The translations under genes were made by a program, and so were the position numbers. DNA of 64,000 bases from Candidatus Bodocaedibacter vickermanii (GTDB lineage Bacteria; Pseudomonadota; Alphaproteobacteria; UBA6184), in the NCBI RefSeq assembly GCF_014896945.1, contig NZ_CP054719.1, positions 171,153-235,152 of the forward strand, given 5' to 3'. Of the stretch, positions 35,917 through 44,831 are shown one piece after another. Below the pieces are notes generated by a model, which searched no databases, was not told where the DNA came from, and worked only from the letters and a program-made list of their open reading frames with translations. Within the stretch, counting starts at the first letter, position 1, and each line of letters begins with the position of its first letter.

Positions 35917-36705
35917 TTAGGCTTTTAATAAGTCTTTTGCGATAAATAAAACGACCTCTACAAAAATTAGAACGATAATGATCCATTCTAACATTGAACT
36001 GTGTTTATGATTAAGCTGATCTTCCAAAATCTCTAATAAATCTTGGATCATCGTCAACCCCATGTTCAAGCTTTCAACCCGTGAATGTAGATCAAGAAAA
36101 TCTGCTGCCATATGGTAATGAGGCTCGATTTCTGAATGATCCCATATGACCCTGGGTGTGTGCATTACATTTAGGTTGCTGTTGATGGATGATTTTTGAA
36201 GGTACAGTTCACCCATTTTTTTAGCAATTTCATTTCGTTTTAAGGATGTTTTTCCAGTCTTTGCTAAGGTGCGAGGAATAAATGCCATTTTATCAATAGT
36301 TGATTTTAAATCTTTTTCATGGCTTGCAAGCTTAATAGATTGACCCAAAGCATAAGATAACGACAATTTATAAAATGCATCCGTATCGTTTTCAAGGATG
36401 ATCGTATTGCCAATTTCATCAATGACAGTTTTGGTTCCAACTTCATAAAAAAATTCATCGATTTCAAATTGAGTGGTGGGTTCATCAGCAAACTGTTCAA
36501 TTGATTTAATAAATGATAACGATTGGTTTGAATCTTGCCCCCAAAAAACAACAGCGCCAAATGCAAAAATATATACAAATTGCGTATCGGATTGATAAAA
36601 AACAACATCGCTAAAGCGTTGCACATTTTTTTCTTTTTTATGTAAAAACGTATATACACTCGCTAATCTGTAGCCACTTGCTGTACTATATGTTAAACAC
36701 TTCAT
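35917..36705 (-). CDS. RMD1/DUF155 (YagE-like) family protein
   Basis: The start at 36705 is chosen (MKCLTYSTASGYRL). About 262 residues. The VYIFAFGAVVFWGQD motif near residue 50 and the C-terminal HSRVESLNMGLTMIQDLLEILEDQLNHKHSSMLEWIIIVLIFVEV region, with a single membrane helix at the end, match the RMD1/RMND1 family (the motif is given in parts: RVESLN, LEILEDQLN, LEWIIIVLI). Mitochondrial members act in translation or membrane anchoring; the bacterial role is not known. It is divergent from pgk. Confidence 0.8.
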   Translation of the reverse strand: MKCLTYSTASGYRLASVYTFLHKKEKNVQRFSDVVFYQSDTQFVYIFAFGAVVFWGQDSNQSLSFIKSIEQFADEPTTQFEIDEFFYEVGTKTVIDEIGNTIILENDTDAFYKLSLSYALGQSIKLASHEKDLKSTIDKMAFIPRTLAKTGKTSLKRNEIAKKMGELYLQKSSINSNLNVMHTPRVIWDHSEIEPHYHMAADFLDLHSRVESLNMGLTMIQDLLEILEDQLNHKHSSMLEWIIIVLIFVEVVLFIAKDLLKA

Positions 36706-36775
36706 ATCAATCTCTTTTTGCATTGCATTTCTAATTATATTACATGATCATAGATAAAAAAGCATAGAGTTTATT

Positions 36776-37933
36776 ATGAAAACAATTCACGACATTCTTC
36801 CTTTTATGAAAAATGTACTGGTTCGAGTCGATTGGAATGTGCCAATTCAAGACGGAGTTGTACTGGATAACAGCCGAATTTTAGAAACTGTTCCAACAAT
36901 TATGGGCTTATTAAGTTCGGGTAAACACGTTACGATACTTACTCACTTGGGACGTCCTAACGGAGCATATCAGGCTGAAAGTTCGTTGAAATTACTGCAA
37001 CCAGAAATAGAGAAACTGTTGCAACATCCCGTAAATTTAATTGAGAACTTAGATCAATTGGGACATCAGTGGGAGCATCAGATCAGTTTGTTTGAAAATA
37101 TACGTTTTTTTCCAGGTGAAGAAGCCAATGATCCTGAGTTAATTAAACGCTTGATTCAAAAAGCCGATGTGTTTGTAAATGATGCATTTTCAGTGTCTCA
37201 TCGGGCACATGCCTCTGTTGAAGGAATTACGCATCACCTGCCCCACTGTTCCGGAGTGTTGATGGATCGAGAGCTTTCTAATCTTAGTTATTTTCATGAA
37301 CATTATGAACAGCCCCTTATGGCAATATGTGGGGGTGCAAAAATTTCAACTAAAATAGATTTTATTCAAAATATGCTAAAGAAAGCAAAAACCATTGCGT
37401 TAGTTGGCGGACTTGCAAATACATTTCTAAAAGCGCAAGGTCTAAATGTGGGACTGTCCCTTGTGGAAGATGATGCCATTGATCTTGCGAAAAAAATCAT
37501 CGATCAAGCCGCAACCGAAGGATGCGAATTGTGGATGCCCAATCACGTTAGAGTTGGGAAAACGCTTACTGATACTCCCATTGATAAGGCAGCAACCGAA
37601 GTGACTACAGATGAACGCATTCTAGATATTGCTCCCCGAAGTTTGGAGTGCTTACTTAAAACTGCGAATGATGCAAAGACGATTATTTGGAATGGTGCTC
37701 TAGGTGTCTTTGAAAACCCTACGTGGAGTAATGGTACGTTTACTCTGGCAAGAGAATTGGGCCGTTTAACACAACAGCAGCAGTTTCAAACATTGGCAGG
37801 TGGTGGCGAAACAGTGATGGCGCTGCGTCAAACAAATACGTTTAACCAGTTTACATATGTATCTTTGGCAGGCGGCGCATTTATGGAATTTATGGAAGGT
37901 AGAAAATTACCCGGAATTGTTCCATTGTTGTAA
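36776..37933 (+). CDS. pgk: Phosphoglycerate kinase
   Basis: 385 residues, slightly shorter than the usual 390-400. VRVDWNVPIQDG (substrate basic patch), LTHLGRP, FVNDAFSVSHRAHAS, GGAKISTKIDFI and the nucleotide-binding LAGGGETV are in order. It converts 1,3-bisphosphoglycerate and ADP to 3-phosphoglycerate and ATP. It stands alone on the plus strand, between the RMD1-like gene and the toxin cassette array. Confidence 0.96.
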   Translation: MKTIHDILPFMKNVLVRVDWNVPIQDGVVLDNSRILETVPTIMGLLSSGKHVTILTHLGRPNGAYQAESSLKLLQPEIEKLLQHPVNLIENLDQLGHQWEHQISLFENIRFFPGEEANDPELIKRLIQKADVFVNDAFSVSHRAHASVEGITHHLPHCSGVLMDRELSNLSYFHEHYEQPLMAICGGAKISTKIDFIQNMLKKAKTIALVGGLANTFLKAQGLNVGLSLVEDDAIDLAKKIIDQAATEGCELWMPNHVRVGKTLTDTPIDKAATEVTTDERILDIAPRSLECLLKTANDAKTIIWNGALGVFENPTWSNGTFTLARELGRLTQQQQFQTLAGGGETVMALRQTNTFNQFTYVSLAGGAFMEFMEGRKLPGIVPLL

Positions 37934-37937
37934 ACTC

Positions 37938-37962
37938 CGCAACGTGATGTTGCATCCTGTTT
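37938..37962. repeat. Palindromic repeat downstream of pgk
   Basis: GCAACGTGATGTTGC is a member of the mini-palindrome family (stem CAACG/TGTTG with one wobble). It is close enough to the pgk stop to act as a 3' RNA stem-loop. Confidence 0.5.
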
Positions 37963-38009
37963 ATATAACTGCCCGCAAATAGTTAAGCGTGATCATTATC
38001 TATCAGGGT

Positions 38010-38190
38010 GGATGTCCAGGTGTTCCAAACCGCATAAACTGTGCCGTTTGTCGCGTCGGCACATACGTACGACGCTTATGGGTCGCCCATTCTCCATGGA
38101 CAGACAGCGTCTTTCCTAAACTTAAGCTCGCTCCCACAGAGGTCAGCGGTGTGGCACTGCATCTCCATTAGCACAATTCGCCCCAGTGTG
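38010..38190 (-). pseudogene. Truncated pre-toxin cassette remnant (F)
   Basis: The minus-strand translation VGASLSLGKTLSVHGEW through the KRRTYVPTRQTAQFMRFGTPGHP region (in parts) repeats the start of the pre-toxin module found in the other cassettes, then breaks off at about 38010 into unrelated DNA. It is the distal end of the array and marks a deleted or cut cassette. Confidence 0.8.
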
Positions 38191-38212
38191 CCTGATGGCA
38201 TTGTGGGGCGAA
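38177..38212. other. Inter-cassette stem-loop (F/E joint)
   Basis: TTCGCCCCA (38177-38185) and TGGGGCGAA (38204-38212) form a perfect 9-bp stem with an 18-nt loop containing TGATGGCAT. The same element recurs at the joints near 42441 and 44784, always between an immunity stop and the start of the next pre-toxin module. Confidence 0.7.
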
Positions 38213-38223
38213 GGGCGCTGTGG

Positions 38224-38958
38224 TTACCCAATTAGCTCCTTAGGCAAATACTGATGGTCAATTGTAACCTTTAACCCTTTCATTTCAGCTAAGTTACAAA
38301 TTCCAAGCCCCCACAAACTCAAAAGCTTATCTTCATAGTCTGGGAATATCCCCCGCGTCATTGATTTATAGCTATCAGCAAAGATTTGTGCTTGTTCATT
38401 GAAAACCATTTCATCTTTGTTCCAAATCGCTTCAAGCATTAGTGCTAGCGGATATAATTTTCCATACTGCTTCGTGGAATATCCTTTTTTAAGTTTTTCT
38501 ATGAATACACTCCATTGATTTTCGTATCGATTTAACGCCAAAACCACTAAGCATCGATATAACCAGTTCGCAGGATGACTGGTTGGTTTTGTATCATAAT
38601 CATAATAGTCGTCAACCATAGTAAAATAAGATTTTACTAGATCTTCATTTCCGCTATTTAGGGCATCAAACATCGCTGATAAACATGCCGTACTTGTTTT
38701 GTTACTAGGTCTAATTTCTTTGCTATATAAAAAACTGTCTTTGTCATATTCAACTGCTGTTTTCATATATTCTTTGAACTTCTTTGAATCTTTATGTAGA
38801 TACCATTCTAATATTCCCAAGAATTTATATCCCGAATAAAGTCCGTGAAGTGAATTGAGCCTTTTACTAACATTTTCTGATTCCATATCCATAAAATATT
38901 CTGGGATTATTTTTTTTTGATATCGTTCATATTGCTCTTGTGGTGTAGGTAATTTCAT
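38224..38958 (-). CDS. Immunity protein of cassette E, Imm49-like
   Basis: 244 residues, cytoplasmic, all-helical. The C-terminal LLSLWGLGICNLAEMKGLKV and the paired-helix organisation resemble the Imm49 family, immunity proteins found after polymorphic toxins. The ATG overlaps the toxin stop (TAATG), with the ribosome site AGGAGGAGAATAA lying inside the last toxin codons. It presumably blocks the PD-(D/E)XK-like nuclease of 38959-40413. The family call is tentative; the immunity role is inferred from position. Confidence 0.65.
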   Translation of the reverse strand: MKLPTPQEQYERYQKKIIPEYFMDMESENVSKRLNSLHGLYSGYKFLGILEWYLHKDSKKFKEYMKTAVEYDKDSFLYSKEIRPSNKTSTACLSAMFDALNSGNEDLVKSYFTMVDDYYDYDTKPTSHPANWLYRCLVVLALNRYENQWSVFIEKLKKGYSTKQYGKLYPLALMLEAIWNKDEMVFNEQAQIFADSYKSMTRGIFPDYEDKLLSLWGLGICNLAEMKGLKVTIDHQYLPKELIG

Positions 38959-40413
38959 TTATTCTCCTCCTGTAATCTTTGGTGTTCTAATAGCGTTAAA
39001 TTCTTTAAAGTTGGATGGATCATAACGACCATAATCATACCATCGATTAACACCAAATTCATCTTGTACGTTTGCTTTAAATCGAATTTTATCGGAGTTT
39101 TCTTTTAAAATTCGCAGAGTTTCGGGATGCATTCCTGTTCTTTCTAAGCTATCAATCTGCTTTTTCATCCAAGCTGGCGATAATTGCTGCACACCATCCG
39201 TTGTTCTTGCTAACTTTGGGAACCCTCCACCTGTTGCAAACTTAGACTCAGTGATAACAATGTCAACAACAATATCAATACCATTTATTTTTCCTGCTGG
39301 ATCATAAAATACTCTCGCATCATCAATGCCTCTATTTCCAAGCAACCTAGTGGGTAAATGATCTCCCCTCGCATAATCTAATGCTCTTCTTCCTGCAGCC
39401 TCTGCCATTTCACCCTTGACTGCAGTTGTTAATCTATTCGCAGCCCCATTTAATCTTGCTTCCGAAAAAGATGGCTCTACCATCTCTCTCGCACCAGATG
39501 GTCTTGGCACACTTGAAGCTCGGGGTTGCACAGGACGTTCAGTAGTGGGGCGTCCCCGTGTTTGTGGCGCTTCTGCTGCTTTCTTGGCTGCCTCACGTTG
39601 CCGCTGGGCTTCTAACGCCGCTTGTTCTGCGTCTCTTCGCGTAATCTGTTCAGAGGTTGTCTCGGTCTTTTCGTGGAACATCACGTTCGGTAATTCAAAT
39701 CCTACAGAATCCTCTCCCAACTCTAATCGTCCACTGTAAGCTGGCGCATACGCTGCTGCCGCACCTGCCGCATCACCTGCTGATGTAAAGTGTTTCGTTA
39801 AATTCACTCCATACCGTCGGTCGTATGTTTCAGCGGTTATCGTTTCAATGGCTAACACCTCTACCCCATCACACTTAAACTCAGCTTTACCGTCCACAAC
39901 TTTGGAACTGTCCCCGCCTTTGACGCCAGCTCCAACGCTGCTAACAGCATCCCACCCGGTCTTTCCCAGATCCTTTAAGCTTACTGAAGCATTCCAACTT
40001 GCACCATCTTGGGCATGTGTATCTGCCTTATCCACCAGGATTACCTTCCGAATCGTCCCTGTCCCCATGACCCCCTTCAACTGACTGCCATAAATCACAA
40101 GCTCATCCACAGGATGTCCAGGTGTTCCAAACCGCATAAACTGTGCCGTTTGTCGCGTCGGCACATACGTACGACGCTTATGGGTCGCCCATTCTCCATG
40201 AACAGACAGCGTCTTGCCTAAACTTAAGCTCACACCTCCCGATGTATCCTTGCTGTCAGATTCATAACACACAACTCCAACTTCAACACGATGTGCATTC
40301 AAATCCATCACCATCGCATTCGCATCGCTGCCATTTAACAGCAACGTATCTGCCCTCATTTTTAACCCAAACAATGCTTGGATCGATCCTTTATGGGGCG
40401 TCTTTCGCGTCAC
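38959..40413 (-). CDS. Orphan toxin cassette E: pre-toxin module plus PD-(D/E)XK-like nuclease tip
   Basis: Homology to the giant exported protein starts at 40443, right at the stop of the immunity gene of cassette D, and includes TRKTPHKGSIQALFG and the ESDSKDTSGGVSLSLGK segment. The first in-frame start is a GTG at 40413 with no ribosome site or signal peptide, so it is probably silent. After EAQRQREAAKKAAEA (near 39590) the tip is unique: GNRGIDDARVFYD, VVDIVITESKFATGG and LARTTDGVQQLSPAWM fit a restriction-endonuclease fold (Asp, then E-x-K). It ends in ITGGE, whose codons form the next gene's ribosome site. Confidence 0.75.
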   Translation of the reverse strand: MTRKTPHKGSIQALFGLKMRADTLLLNGSDANAMVMDLNAHRVEVGVVCYESDSKDTSGGVSLSLGKTLSVHGEWATHKRRTYVPTRQTAQFMRFGTPGHPVDELVIYGSQLKGVMGTGTIRKVILVDKADTHAQDGASWNASVSLKDLGKTGWDAVSSVGAGVKGGDSSKVVDGKAEFKCDGVEVLAIETITAETYDRRYGVNLTKHFTSAGDAAGAAAAYAPAYSGRLELGEDSVGFELPNVMFHEKTETTSEQITRRDAEQAALEAQRQREAAKKAAEAPQTRGRPTTERPVQPRASSVPRPSGAREMVEPSFSEARLNGAANRLTTAVKGEMAEAAGRRALDYARGDHLPTRLLGNRGIDDARVFYDPAGKINGIDIVVDIVITESKFATGGGFPKLARTTDGVQQLSPAWMKKQIDSLERTGMHPETLRILKENSDKIRFKANVQDEFGVNRWYDYGRYDPSNFKEFNAIRTPKITGGE

Positions 40414-40443
40414 ATGGCTGTCATAAAAGGATATACCAATACT

Positions 40444-40917
40444 TTACAATGGTTCAAATGGTTTATCTAGGTTAAAACCATGACTCTCTCCATAACAAAC
40501 TCCCTGCTTAATTTCATCATCAATACGTTTTCGAAGAGTTTGACTTTTAATATATGCGTGAAACTTAGCCCATCCTTCTTTCTCGCACCCCAAAGGGGTA
40601 TCGAGAAATTCTAAAAAATAATTTACGTCTCGAGGAATCATAAAAAAAGCTGTACTCTCAAAATACTCTAATACATTTAATGGTATTGATCTTGGATCTG
40701 ACTTTGGAAACGTAGGGTATTCTGCCTTCTCTGAATCAATATATTTGTTATAAATAAAACAATTAATCGCATCTCCATGATTAAGTATATCACCTAAGGA
40801 TATATAGCCTTTTGCATAGGCTTTAATAATTTTCTTCAGATACTCTCCAAAAGTATCAAGCGTAGTATCTTCAGGAACTCTATATTGAGGTAATGTTTCT
40901 GGATCGTTGTATGTCAT
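40444..40917 (-). CDS. Immunity protein of cassette D (family unknown)
   Basis: 157 residues, soluble, acidic, with no recognised family. It starts 11 bases after the cassette D toxin stop, with AGAAAG as ribosome site, and its stop codon TAA directly abuts the first base of homology of cassette E. Position and size are those of a cognate immunity protein; the function is inference from context. Confidence 0.6.
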   Translation of the reverse strand: MTYNDPETLPQYRVPEDTTLDTFGEYLKKIIKAYAKGYISLGDILNHGDAINCFIYNKYIDSEKAEYPTFPKSDPRSIPLNVLEYFESTAFFMIPRDVNYFLEFLDTPLGCEKEGWAKFHAYIKSQTLRKRIDDEIKQGVCYGESHGFNLDKPFEPL

Positions 40918-40927
40918 AATATACTTT

Positions 40928-42400
40928 CTATTTGAATGATATTTTCTCTAAAAGCTTGCGTATAGGATCATTAATCTCAACTTTTGGATAACAAGATTTG
41001 CTTGTTGTTCTAATCGTTATTCTTTGACCATTTGGTAATATCTTAGGAAATCCTTCTTTGGAAATTATTTTTGGTGCTCTAATTCCAGTGAGTTTTTCGA
41101 AAAATGCTCTTGCTGCTATTTCTCCTCCAGGCAACTCTGTATCTGCAAATATTCGATCTCCTTTTTTTGTTACATTCCCAGGATTTAAACCTTCTAACTT
41201 TATTCCTCCTATTTGTTCACTTTGTTTTGCAGATAACTTTGGTTTCCTACTCATCCAGGATTTATCTTCTAACTTTTTTCGTAGGGCAGCACCAGCCATT
41301 TTCTGCATAACATACTTAAAGCCTTGTTTAGCCGCCCCATAAATACCTGTAACAATATCCGTAACATCATCAAGTCCTTGCTCCATCTCAAGCAAGTCCT
41401 TCGCGGTAAGCACTTGAACATATTCTCCAGGAATAATTCCAGGCACCCATTTTTTTCCTTCTGCATCGATGAATGATGGCAATAATACCTCATCTTCCTC
41501 TCCCCCCATCGGATCCACATGTTGTGGGGCACTTGCGGCGGCGGCGGGTGCAGTATCATCAGCTTCATACTCATCGTCATAGTCATCATCAGTTGGGATA
41601 TTATAATCCGTCACATCAACAGGATCGGTGACTAAAGCACCTGCAAACTCATCATACTTTTGTTGCCATTGATCTAGAATATCTTCATGGGCATCATTTG
41701 CTTTTAACTGTCGGATACGCTGTGCTATCTCGTTCAAGAACTCATCACTCGATAGGCTTTGATTCAAAAGCCATGTCAGGTATGCTTCAATTTCTCTTCG
41801 AGTAATCTGTTGAGAGGTTGTCTCAGTCTTTTCGTGGAACATCACGTTCGGTAATTCAAATCCTACAGAGTCTTCTCCCAACTCTAATCGTCCACTATAC
41901 GATGGGGCAAACGCAGCTGTCGCGCCTGCTGCATCACCTGCTGGTGTGAAGTGCTTCGTTGCATTTACTCCATACCGTCGGTCGTATGTTTCAGCAGTTA
42001 TCGTTTCAATGGCTAACACCTCTACCCCATCACACTTAAACTCAGCTTTACCGTCCACAACTTTGGAACTGTCCCCTCCTTTAACTCCAAACCCAACGCT
42101 GCTAACAGCATCCCACCCGGTCTGTCCCAGATCCTTTAAGTTTACTGAAGCATTCCAACTTGCACCATCTTGGGCATGTGTATCTGCCTTATCTACCAGG
42201 GTCAACTTCCGAATTGTCCCTGTCCCCATGACCCCCTTCAACTGACTGCCATAAATCACAAGCTCATCCACAGGATGTCCAGGTGTTCCAAACCGCATAA
42301 ACTGTGCCGTTTGTCGCGTCGGCACATACGTACGACGTTTATGGGTCGCCCATTCCCCATGGACAGACAGCGTCTTGCCTAAACTTAAACTCGCTCCCAC
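40928..42400 (-). CDS. Orphan toxin cassette D: pre-toxin module plus unknown tip
   Basis: 490 residues from GTG (MGASLSLGK...). Residues 1-205 or so match the shared pre-toxin module and are virtually identical to the corresponding part of the giant protein (49600-50000). After SQQITRREIEAYLTWLL the sequence is unique: a helical segment, an acidic linker (DDDYDDEYEADD) and a C-terminal domain with GGEIAARAFFEKLTG, NGQRITIRTTSKS and PKVEINDPIRKLL. I do not recognise this toxin; a small RNase or deaminase-sized domain is possible. There is no ribosome site or signal peptide. Confidence 0.65.
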   Translation of the reverse strand: MGASLSLGKTLSVHGEWATHKRRTYVPTRQTAQFMRFGTPGHPVDELVIYGSQLKGVMGTGTIRKLTLVDKADTHAQDGASWNASVNLKDLGQTGWDAVSSVGFGVKGGDSSKVVDGKAEFKCDGVEVLAIETITAETYDRRYGVNATKHFTPAGDAAGATAAFAPSYSGRLELGEDSVGFELPNVMFHEKTETTSQQITRREIEAYLTWLLNQSLSSDEFLNEIAQRIRQLKANDAHEDILDQWQQKYDEFAGALVTDPVDVTDYNIPTDDDYDDEYEADDTAPAAAASAPQHVDPMGGEEDEVLLPSFIDAEGKKWVPGIIPGEYVQVLTAKDLLEMEQGLDDVTDIVTGIYGAAKQGFKYVMQKMAGAALRKKLEDKSWMSRKPKLSAKQSEQIGGIKLEGLNPGNVTKKGDRIFADTELPGGEIAARAFFEKLTGIRAPKIISKEGFPKILPNGQRITIRTTSKSCYPKVEINDPIRKLLEKISFK

Positions 42401-42440
42401 AGAGGTCAGCGGTGTGGCACTGCATCCCCATTAGCACAAT

Positions 42441-42476
42441 TCGCTCCTACGCGCCTAATGGCATTGTGGGGCGTGG
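42441..42476. other. Inter-cassette stem-loop (D/C joint)
   Basis: TCGCTCC (from 42441) pairs with GGGGCG (about 42467-42473) with one G-T wobble and encloses a TAATGGCAT loop corresponding to TGATGGCAT in the other copies. A second GGGGCG stretch follows. It is the divergent copy of the joint element at 38177 and 44784. Confidence 0.55.
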
Positions 42477-42494
42477 GGCGTAGGGCGCTGGAGG

Positions 42495-42701
42495 TTAAAG
42501 AATAATAGGTTTATTCTTTTCTCTCGCAATCCGAAGAACTTCTTGAGAAGGAAGCATTCCTTGATCAGAATGAAAAATAACATCAAGGATACTTTCTAAT
42601 CCGTGCAATTCATTTTGTAACCAATATGCAAGTTGATCATCATCCCCTTCTCCTTTTTGTAAAAGCTTTATAATCTTCATAATTTCTTGATCTGAATACA
42701 T
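42495..42701 (-). CDS. Small immunity protein of cassette C
   Basis: 68 residues, acidic, helical; the C-terminus is VLRIAREKNKPIIL. The ATG overlaps the toxin stop (TAAATG), with an ATGGAG ribosome site in the toxin's last codons. The toxin is a colicin-DNase-like HNH enzyme, and small acidic proteins are the usual inhibitors of such enzymes, but the sequence is too short and divergent to assign to the colicin immunity family. The role is inferred from position. Confidence 0.6.
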   Translation of the reverse strand: MYSDQEIMKIIKLLQKGEGDDDQLAYWLQNELHGLESILDVIFHSDQGMLPSQEVLRIAREKNKPIIL

Positions 42702-44744
42702 TTATTTTACTCCATAGTGCGATTGTTTACTTAGGATTTCTTTATGATATTTAGGCGTAACAATTAATAAGTTAGACAAGTCATAAACAGGGCCTCCGTC
42801 ATGTATAGGTGTCCTGTGGTGTAGTTCATAAGTTATTCTAGAACCAAGTGATTGCTCTAAATGAACGATAGGTGCGTTTCCCTTTTGCATACGAGCTATA
42901 TCAGCAGACTTAAACTCTTTTGCATAACTAGACTCAGCCATAGTTTTCCAGAACTCACTTCGAAATGCATCAAAGCTACTAAACTCTTTTCCGCTCAGTT
43001 TCTGCGCCACTTCCAATGGTACTTTACCCGCTGAATTATGCGTCCCTCTCATTAACACTGGTGGATTGGTTAACTCAAAACTCATCATAGCTTTTCCAGG
43101 CACATACCGTCCACCTTCAATGTAAGGTAAGCTTAAAGGTCTACTACTCACAGCAGCCTCTGCCACGGCGGCGGGTTGTGCGGCAGCAGCAGCACGAGCT
43201 TCACCTGCGGTTGCAATCTCTAATGGGGTGGCTATTGCCGGTGGGGCTTTGACCTCCAAGTCTCGTAATAAGCTCAATAGCGTTTCAAACATTGCAGTCG
43301 CTGCTCCCCCTGCTCCCTTCAACACCGTTCCAGCAGCATTAAGAGCTGGTTTAACGCCAGGTTTTAGCATCCGTCCTGCTGTAGCGATGTTCACGCCATC
43401 CATCGCTAATGTAGCAAACGTTTCCGCGTTCTCCTCACTCATCCCAAGCCCGTAATGACCCACTTCTTTTGTCGTTGCATGCAATCCGTCTCCTAAATAC
43501 TGCATCGGTCCTTTCATCTCATCGTATTCTCGACTGCGTTCAGCCCATTCTTCACGCGTTTCATAGGGATCAAGCGGTGCTAATGCGGCCCCTTTTATGA
43601 GCTCTCCAGTTACCGTCCCAATCACTTCACTTACTCTGTGAAGTACATTTTCTGCAGTGGAGCCTCTATATGCCTCCATGGCAGCATTCATTAATCGGCC
43701 AGATTTTCGATCATACATGTCTCTCAACTGTTGAGCCTCTGCATCTGTTACCTCGGGGCGTAATCGTCGTATTAAAGCAATCGATGCTTCCCGGATCTTC
43801 ACCCGTTCAGCTTCTTTCGCATCCGTAACACTCTCTTGCAACTGCCCGGGTGTTAATATATTCATCAGAGCTTCATTTATCTTCTCTTTTTGTAACTCTG
43901 TATCTTGCGCTGCCTCTGCTGCACGTTGGGCTGCCTCACGTTGCCGCTGGGCTTCAGCTGCGCGTTGTGCTTCCGCTTCTGCTGCTTCCTTAGCTATCAG
44001 ATCCTTAACAAGCGTTGGGTTTTCTGCTTCAAATTGATCACATATAGCTTTCAACGCGTTACGCTGCAATTCCTCGGCAGCGTCTGCTGCACGTTGGGCT
44101 GCCTCACGTTGCCGCTGGGCTTCTAACGCCGCTTGTTCTGCGTCTCTTCGAGTAATCTGTTGAGAGGTTGTCTCTGTCTTTTCGTGGAACATCACGTTCG
44201 GTAATTCAAATCCTACAGAATCCTCTCCCAACTCTAATCGTCCACTGTAAGCTGGCGCATACGCTGCTGCCGCATCACCTGCTGATGTAAAGTGCTTCGT
44301 TGCATTTACTCCATACCGTCGGTCGTATGTTTCAGCAGTTATCCTTTCAATCGGTTCCAGTATCTCTACCCCATCACACTTAAACTCAGCTTTGCCGTCC
44401 ACAACTTTGGAACTGTCCCCTCCTTTGACGCCAGCTCCAACGCTGCTAACAGCATCCCACCCGGTCTTTCCCAGATCCTTTAAGCTTACTGAAGCATTCC
44501 AACTTGCACCATCTTGGGCATGTGTATCTGCCTTATCTACCAGGGTCAACTTCCGAATTGTCCCTGTTCCCATGACCCCCTTCAACTGACTGCCATAAAT
44601 CACAAGCTCATCCACAGGATGTCCAGGTGTTCCAAACCGCATAAACTGTGCTGTTTGTCGCGTCGGCACATACGTACGACGCTTATGGGTCGCCCATTCT
44701 CCATGGACAGACAGCGTCTTGCCTAAACTTAAACTCGCTCCCAC
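42702..44744 (-). CDS. Orphan toxin cassette C: pre-toxin module plus colicin/pyocin-like HNH nuclease
   Basis: 680 residues from GTG. The shared pre-toxin module (residues 1-230) and an Ala/Glu/Arg-rich coiled coil are followed by a cassette-specific helical region and the joint motif TPLEIATAGEARAAAAA (near 43200) also present in the giant protein and cassette B. The tip contains FWKTMAESSYAKEF, YELHHRTPIHDGG and YDLSNLLIVTPKYHKEIL, which matches the HNH (beta-beta-alpha-metal) active site of colicin E-type DNases with its HH and terminal H. No signal peptide or ribosome site is present, consistent with a silent cassette. Confidence 0.8.
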   Translation of the reverse strand: MGASLSLGKTLSVHGEWATHKRRTYVPTRQTAQFMRFGTPGHPVDELVIYGSQLKGVMGTGTIRKLTLVDKADTHAQDGASWNASVSLKDLGKTGWDAVSSVGAGVKGGDSSKVVDGKAEFKCDGVEILEPIERITAETYDRRYGVNATKHFTSAGDAAAAYAPAYSGRLELGEDSVGFELPNVMFHEKTETTSQQITRRDAEQAALEAQRQREAAQRAADAAEELQRNALKAICDQFEAENPTLVKDLIAKEAAEAEAQRAAEAQRQREAAQRAAEAAQDTELQKEKINEALMNILTPGQLQESVTDAKEAERVKIREASIALIRRLRPEVTDAEAQQLRDMYDRKSGRLMNAAMEAYRGSTAENVLHRVSEVIGTVTGELIKGAALAPLDPYETREEWAERSREYDEMKGPMQYLGDGLHATTKEVGHYGLGMSEENAETFATLAMDGVNIATAGRMLKPGVKPALNAAGTVLKGAGGAATAMFETLLSLLRDLEVKAPPAIATPLEIATAGEARAAAAAQPAAVAEAAVSSRPLSLPYIEGGRYVPGKAMMSFELTNPPVLMRGTHNSAGKVPLEVAQKLSGKEFSSFDAFRSEFWKTMAESSYAKEFKSADIARMQKGNAPIVHLEQSLGSRITYELHHRTPIHDGGPVYDLSNLLIVTPKYHKEILSKQSHYGVK

Positions 44745-44783
44745 AGAGGTCAGCGGTGTGGCACTGCATCCCCATTAGCACAA

Positions 44784-44819
44784 TTCGCCCCAGTGTGCAT
44801 GATGGCATTGTGGAGCGAA
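44784..44819. other. Inter-cassette stem-loop (C/B joint)
   Basis: TTCGCCCCA (44784-44792) and TGGAGCGAA (44811-44819) form a 9-bp stem with one mismatch and the TGATGGCAT loop. It is the same element as at 38177-38212. Confidence 0.65.
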
Positions 44820-44831
44820 ATGCGGAGTGAG

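Noticed and set aside
38177..44819. Inter-cassette stem-loops as true integron attC sites
   Set aside because: No integron integrase in the window, no attC core GTTRRRY sites and the stem is too short; kept only as an unexplained joint element.
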